NCBI RefSeq assembly: GCF_001593605.1
Contig: NZ_CP012836.1
Location: 3,414,501-3,478,500 of the forward strand
DNA length: 64,000 nt
From: Algoriphagus sanaruensis
GTDB taxonomy: Bacteria > Bacteroidota > Bacteroidia > Cytophagales > Cyclobacteriaceae
Direction: 5' to 3'
Within the stretch, counting starts at the first letter, position 1. Each line of letters begins with the position of its first letter. The notes beneath the pieces are model-generated. The model searched no databases and had not been told where the DNA came from. It saw only the letters and a program-made list of their open reading frames with translations. Positions 19,988 through 26,832 of the stretch are shown here, in pieces. A program made the position numbers and the translations under genes.

Positions 19988-20109
19988 TTTTCTAATGCCA
20001 ACTTAAATCGATGCGATTTGAAAAAAACAGTAAAGAAAAGCAGCCCTCAATCCTATATTTTACGACTTCTCTTTTGAATTTCATCTTTTTCCAGAAAACT
20101 CAGATCGGA

Positions 20110-20216
20110 TAGGCGCGGTGGCCGACATAGCAGCGGGCCAGCGTCCGGCCTTGTGTGGTGGGAGCTTTGCTGTGTCTTGACCTTTTTGTTCTTTTGGGTC
20201 AAGCCAAAAGAACAAA
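20110..20216. repeat. REP-like intergenic element with strong hairpin
   Basis: A GC-richer block (about 20110-20170) unlike its AT-rich surroundings is followed by a perfect 13-bp hairpin, TTTGTTCTTTTGG at 20185-20197 and its complement at 20204-20216, with a 6-nt loop. I infer a dispersed repeat of the kind found in Bacteroidota intergenic DNA; there is no second copy in this window. The rest of 19988-20506 shows nothing further. Confidence 0.5.
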
Positions 20217-20506
20217 GAAAAACTCTTGAAAGCCTTTTTCAATAAATACCACCTTGCTATGCAGTGGTCTTATCTAAATTCTAATTGCACTAGCTAAAAA
20301 TCTCCTTGAAAGAAATCGAGTCAAAATTACTGAATCGGACCTAACTGTCTTGCAGTTAAAATACAGTTTTCTTCCGGGCAGGTAATCCCGAAGCAAGATC
20401 TAAAATTGATACTAAAACCTCTCTGAGACTTTTCCCAAACATCCTTGTTCCCAACATCCTAATCACTTCCTCTTTCACAAGCTTAAATCTTTTCCTACTT
20501 TCCTGC

Positions 20507-21508
20507 ATGAAGAAATTGATCGATTCGGAAGTTCGATGGGGCGTGTTAGGCGTAGGGAATGTTTGTGAAGTCAAATCAGCGCCCGCCATGAATTTAATCC
20601 CAAATAGCAAGTTGGTGGCTGTCATGCGAAGGGATGAAGCAAAAGTAAAAGACTATGCCCAGCGGCATGGGGTTTCTAAATGGTATACTTCGGCTCAGGA
20701 TCTGATCCAAGATCCCGAGGTAAATGCCATCTATATTGCCACCCCTCCCAATGCTCATTTGGAGCTCACAAAGCTAGCCGCAGAAGCCGGAAAACCGGTA
20801 TATGTCGAAAAGCCCATGGCCAGAAACCATGCCGAATGCCTCCAGATGATTCAAGTTTGTGAAGAGGCTCAGGTTCCACTTTATGTAGCTTACTACCGTC
20901 GAGCGCTGCCTCATTTTGTCAAAATCAAAGAACTCTTAGATGCTGGTGCTATTGGTGAAATCCGAACCGTCCATATCCATATGCGACAAGTCTTGGTGCC
21001 GGATATCATTGCCAAAATGGAGTACAACTGGAGGGTAGATCCGGAAATTGCAGGAGGTGGATATTTCTATGATTTGGCTTCTCACCAATTGGATCTTTTG
21101 GACTTCTTTTTTGGAAAAATCACCCAAGCAAGCGGTTTTGCGACCAACCAAGGTGGGGCATACCAAGCTGAAGATTTGGTGGTGGGCAGTTTTGTATTTG
21201 AACGTGGAATTTTAGGAACAGGCACTTGGTGCTTTTCTACGTCTCAACTTGCCGAAAAGGATGAAATCATCATCGACGGATCAAAGGGGCAAATTAGATT
21301 TGCCACCTTCGGAAAAGGGGAATTCACGCTCAGCCATGATTTTGAGGAACCACTCCATTTTTCGAACGACTTACCCAAGCACATTCAACAACCTCTTATT
21401 CAAAGCATTGTCCAAGATTTATTGGGAGAAGGAACTTGTCCCAGCACTGGAATTTCTGGAGCTCGTACCAATTGGGTAATGGAGGAGTTGACCAAAAAAA
21501 TGGTTTAA
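20507..21508 (+). CDS. Gfo/Idh/MocA family oxidoreductase
   Basis: The 333-residue cytoplasmic protein has the N-terminal Rossmann motif WGVLGVGNVCEVKSAPA (residues 11-27), the conserved VYVEKPMARN (EKP) motif near residue 100, and the C-terminal dehydrogenase domain with GGYFYDLASHQLDLLDFFFG, in which the His is the likely catalytic residue. It is NAD(P)-dependent and acts on an unidentified sugar or derivative. Its stop codon abuts the palindromic repeat that follows. Confidence 0.9.
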   Translation: MKKLIDSEVRWGVLGVGNVCEVKSAPAMNLIPNSKLVAVMRRDEAKVKDYAQRHGVSKWYTSAQDLIQDPEVNAIYIATPPNAHLELTKLAAEAGKPVYVEKPMARNHAECLQMIQVCEEAQVPLYVAYYRRALPHFVKIKELLDAGAIGEIRTVHIHMRQVLVPDIIAKMEYNWRVDPEIAGGGYFYDLASHQLDLLDFFFGKITQASGFATNQGGAYQAEDLVVGSFVFERGILGTGTWCFSTSQLAEKDEIIIDGSKGQIRFATFGKGEFTLSHDFEEPLHFSNDLPKHIQQPLIQSIVQDLLGEGTCPSTGISGARTNWVMEELTKKMV

Positions 21509-21674
21509 CCTGGATTATGCATTAGAATTCGTAGCGAGAACTCAAAATGCAAGAAAATCAGGCACTTTGGAGATCGAGGCGTAGCAACGCTACGGTGAGA
21601 TCGAAAAGTGAAGTGAAGCGACTGATTTTGAAGCATTTTGAGGTCGTAGTAGATTTTCTAATGCATATTTCAGG
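21509..21674. repeat. 166-bp imperfect palindrome (MITE/REP-like element)
   Basis: The two halves are near reverse complements. The left half starts CCTGGATTATGCATTAGAA and contains CTCAAAATGC and AAAATCAG. The right half read backward gives CCTGAAATATGCATTAGAA, CTCAAAATGC and AAAATCAG. The centre is a small hairpin, CGTAGC-AA-CGCTACG. There is no open frame. The structure fits a non-autonomous mobile or REP-type element placed between an oxidoreductase gene and purN. Confidence 0.75.
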
Positions 21675-21759
21675 TTTAGACCACCGACTTCAAATCCTTT
21701 TTTCACTGTAAAAAGACCGTCCCTGATTAACTTGCACTTCAATTAATTCAAATACGCAC

Positions 21760-22323
21760 ATGAAGCGTCTGGCCATTCTCGCCTCCGGCAGCGGATCCAA
21801 TGCCGAAAAAATTATGGAGTATTTTAAAGACTCCCAAAAAGCTACGATCTCACTTGTGGCTTCCAATAAAGCGGATGCATTTGTTCTTGAGAGAGCCCGA
21901 AAGTTTGGAGTACCGACCTTTACCTTCACTCGAAAAGAAATGGATGCTGGCCTGCTCTTAAATAAACTTCAAGAAGAAAAGATTGATTGGGTGATTTTGG
22001 CAGGTTTTTTACTCAAAATCCCAGAAGATTTGATTCGGGCTTTTCCGGATCACATGGTCAATATTCACCCGGCACTACTACCCAAGTATGGAGGAAAAGG
22101 CATGTATGGACATCATGTACACGAAGCAGTGAAAGCAGCGGGTGACACCGAAACCGGAATTACCATTCATCTGGTCAATGAACATTACGACGAGGGTAAA
22201 ATTATATTTCAAGCTGCGACTTCCTTGACGGAAGAGGACACTCCTGACACGATCGCTCAAAAGGTCCATGCCTTGGAGCATCGGTATTTTCCGGAAGTCA
22301 TTGATAGTTTGATGGAGAAGTAA
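21760..22323 (+). CDS. purN: Phosphoribosylglycinamide formyltransferase
   Basis: The 187-residue enzyme starts with LAILASGSGSNAEKIMEYF, the phosphate-binding loop of GAR transformylase. It carries the catalytic signature VNIHPALLPKYGGKG (Asn and His of the active site) and the downstream THLVNEHYDEGKI-like Asp-containing motif. It transfers the formyl group of 10-formyl-tetrahydrofolate to GAR in step three of purine synthesis. The length is normal. purH, the other folate-using purine enzyme, lies 4.5 kb downstream but is separated by unrelated genes and the integron-like array. Confidence 0.95.
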   Translation: MKRLAILASGSGSNAEKIMEYFKDSQKATISLVASNKADAFVLERARKFGVPTFTFTRKEMDAGLLLNKLQEEKIDWVILAGFLLKIPEDLIRAFPDHMVNIHPALLPKYGGKGMYGHHVHEAVKAAGDTETGITIHLVNEHYDEGKIIFQAATSLTEEDTPDTIAQKVHALEHRYFPEVIDSLMEK

Positions 22324-22448
22324 GGAGGTTGGGAAGAAATGAAGTTCTGAGACTGAGATTTTGAGAAAATTTAACCCTGAACACTGAACCATGAACTCTT
22401 TGACTAAATTCTGAACTCTGCAACTGAACAAGAACCTATGCAAAAGAT

Positions 22449-23003
22449 ATGAACACCAGCAACCGCGTATTTATTGCCACAAGCTTGGACGGATTTATCG
22501 CCGATTCAGAAGGCAAAATAGACTTCTTAGACACTTTTCCGGAAATCAATCAAATCGACTCGGGCTATTTTTCCTTTACTGCTGACATCGATGCGATGGT
22601 CATGGGAAGGGTCACATTTGAAACTGTATGTGGCTTTGGGATCGATTGGCCCTACCAAAAACCGGTGTTTGTGTTAAGTAATAGCTTGACGGAACTCCCT
22701 GAGAAGTATCAGGGCAAGGTGGAGCTCGTTAATGGTTCCCTAACCCAGGTCTTGGCAAACCTTCATCAAAGGGGATTTTATAAACTGTATATCGATGGGG
22801 GAAAAACGATCCAAAGTTTTCTTCAAGAAGATCTGATCGACGAAATGATCATCACAGTGATCCCAGTCTTATTGGGCTCGGGCTTCTCTTTATTCGGTCC
22901 CCTCCAAAATCCCTTGATTTTTGAATGCATGGAGAGCAAGTTGTTTCTGGATAAGATTGTCCAAAATCATTTTGTGAGGCAGAAACCCCTAGTTTCCTCC
23001 TAA
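22449..23003 (+). CDS. Dihydrofolate reductase family protein (RibD C-terminal domain)
   Basis: The 184-residue protein has the RibD/DHFR-like fold: an N-terminal RVFIATSLDGFIADSEGKIDFL, MVMGRVTFETV in the middle, the FYKLYIDGGKTIQSFL nucleotide-binding motif, and the C-terminal EMIITVIPVLLGSGFSLFG. These are NADPH-dependent reductases of unclear substrate found widely as stand-alone genes. A low-complexity stretch of repeated CTGAAC/CTGAAT words (about 22375-22435) precedes it. Confidence 0.88.
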   Translation: MNTSNRVFIATSLDGFIADSEGKIDFLDTFPEINQIDSGYFSFTADIDAMVMGRVTFETVCGFGIDWPYQKPVFVLSNSLTELPEKYQGKVELVNGSLTQVLANLHQRGFYKLYIDGGKTIQSFLQEDLIDEMIITVIPVLLGSGFSLFGPLQNPLIFECMESKLFLDKIVQNHFVRQKPLVSS

Positions 23004-23224
23004 ATTTTTTAGGTTCTAGCAAATCAGATTACTTTTTCTTTACGATTTGCAATCCTGAAGCTTTTTAGAGGTTTTTAAATCTCTTGGTCAAATCCTCGGG
23101 GAAAGGAAAGCATGGCTGCGGAATGGCATACTCCAAAAGGAAGAACTAGCACAAAACCACCTGGTCTTTTTGCCTCCTTGCAGGAAAAACCTATCTTATC
23201 TAACGTTTTTAAGCACATACTTTT

Positions 23225-24592
23225 ATGAATCCTTTTCCCATCACTCTTTTGGTGACCGAGAAGAAAATTTTTCTCAAAATGCCCAAAAATGAGGCTGACC
23301 TTGATTTTGTCCGTAGCCTCAGATATAGTCGTTGGAATGGAGAAAGTTACCGATGGGAAATTCCAAACTATCCCGGTAATCTGGACAATATCAAGCGTCA
23401 TTTTGGAGATCGAATCTCTGAACTGACGGAGACCTTAGAGCCTGAACCTCCTAAAGAGGAAATCTATATTCCCGAAAAAGGCCAAGTCTTGATCATAAAA
23501 GAAAAAGGAAGCCTAAAACTTCATTTTCTATACCACGACGAACTGATCAAAGCAGTCAAGCAAATTCCCTTTTACCGATGGGATGTCGCTCAAAAACACT
23601 GGATCCTCCCTTTTTCTCCGAAGTATGAACAGGAGATCCGGCAGAAAATCGCCGAGTTGGGCTTGGAATTGGTCTACAGGGAAAAGACCAAATCAAAATC
23701 TGAAAAACGGGCAAAGCTAAACACGCAAGGTTTTACCAAAACTTGCCCCCCTGAGTACATCCAAAAGCTTCAGGAAAGGCGATACAGCCCACAAACCCTC
23801 AAAGCCTATTCAGCACTATTTACCGAATTCATCAACTTTTTCCCGAATCGGGAGTTGGATGATCTTGAGGAAAAAGACATCATGGACTTTTCTACCCACC
23901 TGGTCATAAATAGGAAGGTATCCTCCTCCTACCAAAATCAGGCTATCAATGCTATTAAATTTTACTTTGAGAAAGTCAAAGGAGGTCCACGAAAATTTTA
24001 TCCGATAGACCGACCCCAGAGGGAGAAAATTTTACCGGAGGTATGCAGTGAAGAAGAAGTTGTTAGTATATTGAAAAACACTTCCAACCTTAAGCACCGA
24101 GCCATTTTGACTACCATCTACTCAGCAGGACTTCGCATCAGTGAGCTGATAAATTTGAAAATTTCCCATATCGATTCCAACCGAATGCAAATCCGAGTAG
24201 AACAGTCTAAGGGTAAAAAAGATCGCTATACCCTGCTGTCTCCAAAAACCCTGAAACTTCTCAGGGAATACATTAAAGAGTACCGACCAAATTTTTATTT
24301 ATTTGAAGGCCAAGGAAGTGCCAAAGAAACCCCAGTTCCCTATGCTGCCAGAAGTATTCAGGCCATTCTTAAAGAATCCGCCAAAAAGGCTGGAATTACA
24401 AAAAGCATAAGCGTACATACACTTCGGCATTCCTTTGCCACCCATCTCTTGGAGCATGGCACCGATCTGAGGTATATCCAAAGTCTATTAGGGCACGAAA
24501 GCAGTAAGACCACGGAGATTTACACCCATGTTACGACCAAAGGTTTTGACCAAATCAAAAGCCCCTTGGATAAATTGGACATGGATGACTAA
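23225..24592 (+). CDS. Tyrosine recombinase (Xer/integrase type) with duplicated HARP-like N-terminal domain
   Basis: The 455-residue protein has a C-terminal tyrosine recombinase domain with the catalytic set Arg304 (AGLRISEL), a beta-hairpin Lys at 329-332, His398-x-x-Arg401 (HTLRH), His424 (LLGHES) and Tyr433 (EIYTHV). A SAM-like core-binding domain covers about 175-252. The N-terminal 150 residues contain two copies of a ~55-residue module (about 6-62 and 86-150). Each has the pattern R/I-x-Y-x-R-W-N/D ... W-x-I/L-P followed by a helix, resembling the HARP domain of SMARCAL1-like annealing helicases. No IntI-specific insertion is present between the Lys and HxxR motifs. The attC-like array starts right after the stop codon, so this is the presumed cassette recombinase. 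Confidence 0.9.
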   Translation: MNPFPITLLVTEKKIFLKMPKNEADLDFVRSLRYSRWNGESYRWEIPNYPGNLDNIKRHFGDRISELTETLEPEPPKEEIYIPEKGQVLIIKEKGSLKLHFLYHDELIKAVKQIPFYRWDVAQKHWILPFSPKYEQEIRQKIAELGLELVYREKTKSKSEKRAKLNTQGFTKTCPPEYIQKLQERRYSPQTLKAYSALFTEFINFFPNRELDDLEEKDIMDFSTHLVINRKVSSSYQNQAINAIKFYFEKVKGGPRKFYPIDRPQREKILPEVCSEEEVVSILKNTSNLKHRAILTTIYSAGLRISELINLKISHIDSNRMQIRVEQSKGKKDRYTLLSPKTLKLLREYIKEYRPNFYLFEGQGSAKETPVPYAARSIQAILKESAKKAGITKSISVHTLRHSFATHLLEHGTDLRYIQSLLGHESSKTTEIYTHVTTKGFDQIKSPLDKLDMDD

Positions 24593-24611
24593 TATCTAAT
24601 TCAAAAATACC

Positions 24612-24681
24612 CGCAACTATTGCGCAATGCATCCAAATAAGCATGCATTACGCAGTAGTTGCGTAAGCACAAACGTTATGC
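24612..24681. other. Recombination site A (attI-like or first attC-like site)
   Basis: A 21-bp near-perfect hairpin (arms 24612-24632 and 24643-24663, 10-nt loop, two mismatches that can form wobble pairs) is followed by AAACGTTATGC, whose GTTATGC at 24675-24681 resembles the integron R' box GTTRRRY. It starts 20 bases after the recombinase stop. The left R'' box seen in sites B and C is absent, as expected for a site adjacent to the integrase. The hairpin could also act as a terminator, though no T run follows. Confidence 0.65.
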
Positions 24682-24706
24682 GGCATGCTAAGACAACCAT
24701 AAACGA

Positions 24707-25099
24707 ATGAAATACTATCAATTATTAATAGACACTGACAATAATGCTGAAACTTATCATAGAGTGACAGAACTATTAAGACTTCAGCCGACTGAAAGTG
24801 AAAAGGACAAGACATCGGAGGATAGATATAGTACATGGATGTATATGGTGACAGAAACTGAAACAGACCCATACTTTGATTTTATCAATAATTTCCTTGA
24901 CATTTTAGAACCGAAATTTGCTGACCTTGAAAAACTAGGTGTGACAAGAGATAAAATTCTATTTTGGAAGCTGTATGAGTATGACCAACAATGTGGAATG
25001 GAATTTCATCCGCAAGAAATGGTAAGACTTGGACAAAATGGAATTCACTTAAATATTGACTGTTGGACAAACAGTACGGAAGAAAGCACGACCGCATAA
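24707..25099 (+). CDS. Cassette 1 protein, DUF4279-like
   Basis: This is a 130-residue acidic cytoplasmic protein. Its layout, with an N-terminal strand and VTELLRLQP, then WMYMVTETETDPYFDFINNFLDILEPKFADL and a final GIHLNIDCW, resembles DUF4279 proteins, some of which are listed as candidate immunity proteins. This family match is tentative. The ORF starts 32 bases after the R' box of site A. Its stop codon lies inside the R'' box of site B, the compact arrangement typical of integron cassettes. Confidence 0.72.
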   Translation: MKYYQLLIDTDNNAETYHRVTELLRLQPTESEKDKTSEDRYSTWMYMVTETETDPYFDFINNFLDILEPKFADLEKLGVTRDKILFWKLYEYDQQCGMEFHPQEMVRLGQNGIHLNIDCWTNSTEESTTA

Positions 25100-25191
25100 C
25101 ACGGGTTTTGCGTCAGGCGGGCTGACGTACAAACCTGAAGCTTTGTGCTCCGAAACCCGCCCGAACGCAAATCCCGAAAACGTTATAGGTA
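25092..25191. other. attC-like site B (end of cassette 1)
   Basis: The order is R'' box CCGCATAAC (25092-25100), left arm CGGGTTTTGCGT..GGCGGG (25102-25121), a ~34-nt variable loop, right arm CCCGCC..AACGCAAATCCCG (25156-25176) and R' box AACGTTATAGG (GTTATAG at 25182-25188). The arms pair except for one internal mismatch and an interior bulge with one extra base on the right arm, reminiscent of the extrahelical bases that give attC sites strand selectivity. CCGCATAAC is the exact complement of GTTATGCGG at the start of cassette 1. Confidence 0.82.
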
Positions 25192-25216
25192 AGTGTAAAA
25201 GACGACACAACGACAA

Positions 25217-25741
25217 ATGAGTATAGACTTTGACAACATATTTCAACACGTAATTCCGATGGACGACTTTCGACTGAAATGGCGTTTTACAGAAGAGAAA
25301 TATGACAAATTACCTGACCAACATCTTGACAAATTAAAGCCATTGGACAAAGAAGCCGCTAAATTTTTGTGGGACTATATTGCAAAGACAAATTTGCACA
25401 ATGACGCACCATTTAAAAAGGACTTCTTTCAGACAATTGACAAGGCAAGAATTTTAGATGGTAACAAAAAGGAAATTAAAAAGTGGCTTTACCATCGTGG
25501 ACTTCCTTTTGACAAGCCCATTTTTCTATCTTGGGACGAGACAGACGCAATGATTGTTCCTTGGAAACTTTTAATAAAATACTTCGACAGTTTTTATTAT
25601 GGCGGCTCAGACGACTTGACTATTATTGACCAAAGTTTGAACTGGGCATTACTATTTTTTCACGAAGACGAAATTTATTTTGGAACTAAAAAAGACTTTA
25701 AATCAAGTGAAACATTTACAGACATTGACTTTATATATTAA
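25217..25741 (+). CDS. Cassette 2 protein, DUF2947-like hypothetical
   Basis: This is a 174-residue cytoplasmic protein of unknown function. The pattern MDDFRLKWRFTEEKYDKLP followed by IKPL-like LKPLDKEAAKFLW, and a C-terminal IVPWKLLIKYFDSFYYGGSDD with IYFGTKK, resembles DUF2947 proteins of vibrios, some from integron arrays. I recall this similarity only approximately. The ORF starts 35 bases after the R' box of site B and ends 27 bases before the R'' box of site C. Its base usage (frequent GAC and AAA words, few GC-rich codons) differs from the adjacent purine genes. Confidence 0.72.
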   Translation: MSIDFDNIFQHVIPMDDFRLKWRFTEEKYDKLPDQHLDKLKPLDKEAAKFLWDYIAKTNLHNDAPFKKDFFQTIDKARILDGNKKEIKKWLYHRGLPFDKPIFLSWDETDAMIVPWKLLIKYFDSFYYGGSDDLTIIDQSLNWALLFFHEDEIYFGTKKDFKSSETFTDIDFIY

Positions 25742-25768
25742 TCATAACGACACGGTGGAAAGAACGCC

Positions 25769-25904
25769 TACCTATAACAAGCGTTTGTCAAAAAAGCGGG
25801 TTCAGTGCTTAAATAAAACTTTGTGCTTCGTATCAAGTTCAGTGCTGGTAGACAGTTTAGTGCTTCGAAATCCGCTTCTTCGCCAAGCGCCAAAACGTTA
25901 TAGG
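25769..25904. other. attC-like site C (end of cassette 2)
   Basis: The R'' box TACCTATAAC (25769-25778) is followed by arms at 25781-25802 and 25868-25890 that pair over about 22 bp with several wobble or mismatch positions. A ~65-nt loop lies between them, and AACGTTATAGG (GTTATAGG at 25897-25904) closes the site. The loop contains four copies of a GTGCTT-like word (about 25805, 25823, 25841 and 25860). TACCTATAAC is the exact complement of GTTATAGGTA at the left end of cassette 2. The long loop compares with long attC sites such as the Vibrio repeats. Confidence 0.82.
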
Positions 25905-25990
25905 ACAGTAATCAACACCCTTAATCTTTTTTATCCTGCCCTGATTGCGTATAGTCCTAAAAATAACCTACCCTAAACTCAACAGAACCC

Positions 25991-26347
25991 ATGCTCACCC
26001 AGATTCACCCCAAGCTCCCCATGCGAAACAAGCAAATTACACGTGCTTTTTACCTAGAGAAGTTGGGCTTTTCTGAGCTGGGTGCCTCGGATTTTCCGGC
26101 CTATTTGATGGTTAGAAAAGACTTAATCGAGCTCCATTTTTTTGAATTTAAAGCCCTGGATACCAAGGAAAATTATGGGCAGATTTATGTACGAGTTCAT
26201 GGAATAGAGGCCTTTTATCAACAACTAAAAGCCAGTGGCGTCGAGATCCACCCAAATGGCCCACTTCAACTCAAGCCTTGGGGACAAAAGGAATTTTCAA
26301 TTCTGGATCCCGATAATAATCTGATCACATTCGGGGAAGGAATGTAA
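25991..26347 (+). CDS. VOC family protein (glyoxalase/bleomycin-resistance type)
   Basis: The 118-residue single-domain protein has the paired beta-alpha-beta-beta-beta modules of the vicinal-oxygen-chelate fold: ITRAFYLEKLGFSELG near the N terminus and WGQKEFSILDPDNNLITFGE at the C terminus, where the Glu is a likely metal or fold-conserved residue. It is annotated in many genomes as bleomycin resistance protein, but no resistance can be inferred. It lies just downstream of the last attC-like site and has host-like composition, so it is probably chromosomal rather than a cassette. Confidence 0.85.
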   Translation: MLTQIHPKLPMRNKQITRAFYLEKLGFSELGASDFPAYLMVRKDLIELHFFEFKALDTKENYGQIYVRVHGIEAFYQQLKASGVEIHPNGPLQLKPWGQKEFSILDPDNNLITFGEGM

Positions 26348-26368
26348 TCGCTCTAAATTCAAGCTTAA

Positions 26369-26728
26369 ATGGAAAAAATTAACCTTCAGGAAAAGCTCTC
26401 GCTTTTCCAAGAGCATTGGTCTCCAAAAATTGTAGGCGAGCTTAATGGCCAACATGTCAAACTGGCCAAATTAAAAGGTGAATTCATCTGGCATCACCAC
26501 GAACTGGAAGACGAACTTTTTTGGGTACTTAAGGGAACCCTTAAAATGGAATTTCGGGACAAAACGGTCTTGATCCATGAAAACGAATTTCTGATTGTCC
26601 CTCGGGGAGTAGAACATAGACCTGTGGCAGAAGAGGAGGTTTCGGTCCTTCTTTTTGAGCCCGCATCCACCCTCAACACCGGAAATACCCAAAATGAGTT
26701 TACCAAAGATCACTTGGATCGAATCTAG
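26369..26728 (+). CDS. Cupin domain protein
   Basis: The 119-residue protein is a single small beta-barrel with the first cupin motif around GEFIWHHHELEDELFWVLKG and the second around NEFLIVPRGVEHRPVAEEE, supplying His and Glu metal ligands. It may bind a metal and a small acid or sugar; function is unassigned. It follows the VOC gene by 21 bases and is likely co-transcribed. Confidence 0.87.
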   Translation: MEKINLQEKLSLFQEHWSPKIVGELNGQHVKLAKLKGEFIWHHHELEDELFWVLKGTLKMEFRDKTVLIHENEFLIVPRGVEHRPVAEEEVSVLLFEPASTLNTGNTQNEFTKDHLDRI

Positions 26729-26832
26729 ATGGATCCCTTGAATTATCTGGACTTTCGCGATTTCACCTGTGGTCATCCCCGCTTTTTTTCTACCTTTGCG
26801 AATCTTCCAATTCTCACCTATCCATCTAAAAA

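Larger units (their letters stand above)
23225..25904 (+). mobile_element. Integron-like element: recombinase plus two-cassette array
   Basis: The element consists of a tyrosine recombinase gene, a first recombination site (site A), cassette 1 (24676-25182), site B, cassette 2 (25183-25897) and site C. All three sites end in AACGTTAT-type boxes. Each cassette is about 0.5-0.7 kb with one same-strand ORF. Boxes at the two ends of each cassette are complementary to one another in a cassette-specific way. The cassette DNA differs in composition from its neighbours. The recombinase reads in the same direction as the cassettes, unlike classical class 1 integrons. Whether the system is active is not known. 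Confidence 0.78.

Noticed and set aside
20356..20625. 89-codon minus-strand open frame overlapping the oxidoreductase start
   Set aside because: It overlaps the well-supported Gfo/Idh/MocA gene on the other strand and shows no protein features.
22324..22448. Repeated CTGAAC/CTGAACT words before the RibD-like gene as a functional repeat
   Set aside because: A low-complexity stretch with no symmetric structure; probably simple sequence drift.
23225..24592. Classical IntI or plain chromosomal XerC/D identity for the recombinase
   Set aside because: The IntI-specific insertion between the Lys and HxxR motifs is absent, so it is not classical IntI. The long N-terminal extension and the adjacent attC-like array do not suit housekeeping XerC/D.
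25680..25976. 98-codon open frame spanning site C
   Set aside because: It runs through the palindromic arms and loop of the attC-like site and has no protein features.
25991..26728. Third cassette containing the VOC and cupin genes
   Set aside because: No R'' box complementary to the GTTATAGG after site C was found downstream, no hairpin follows, and the composition is like the host genes.
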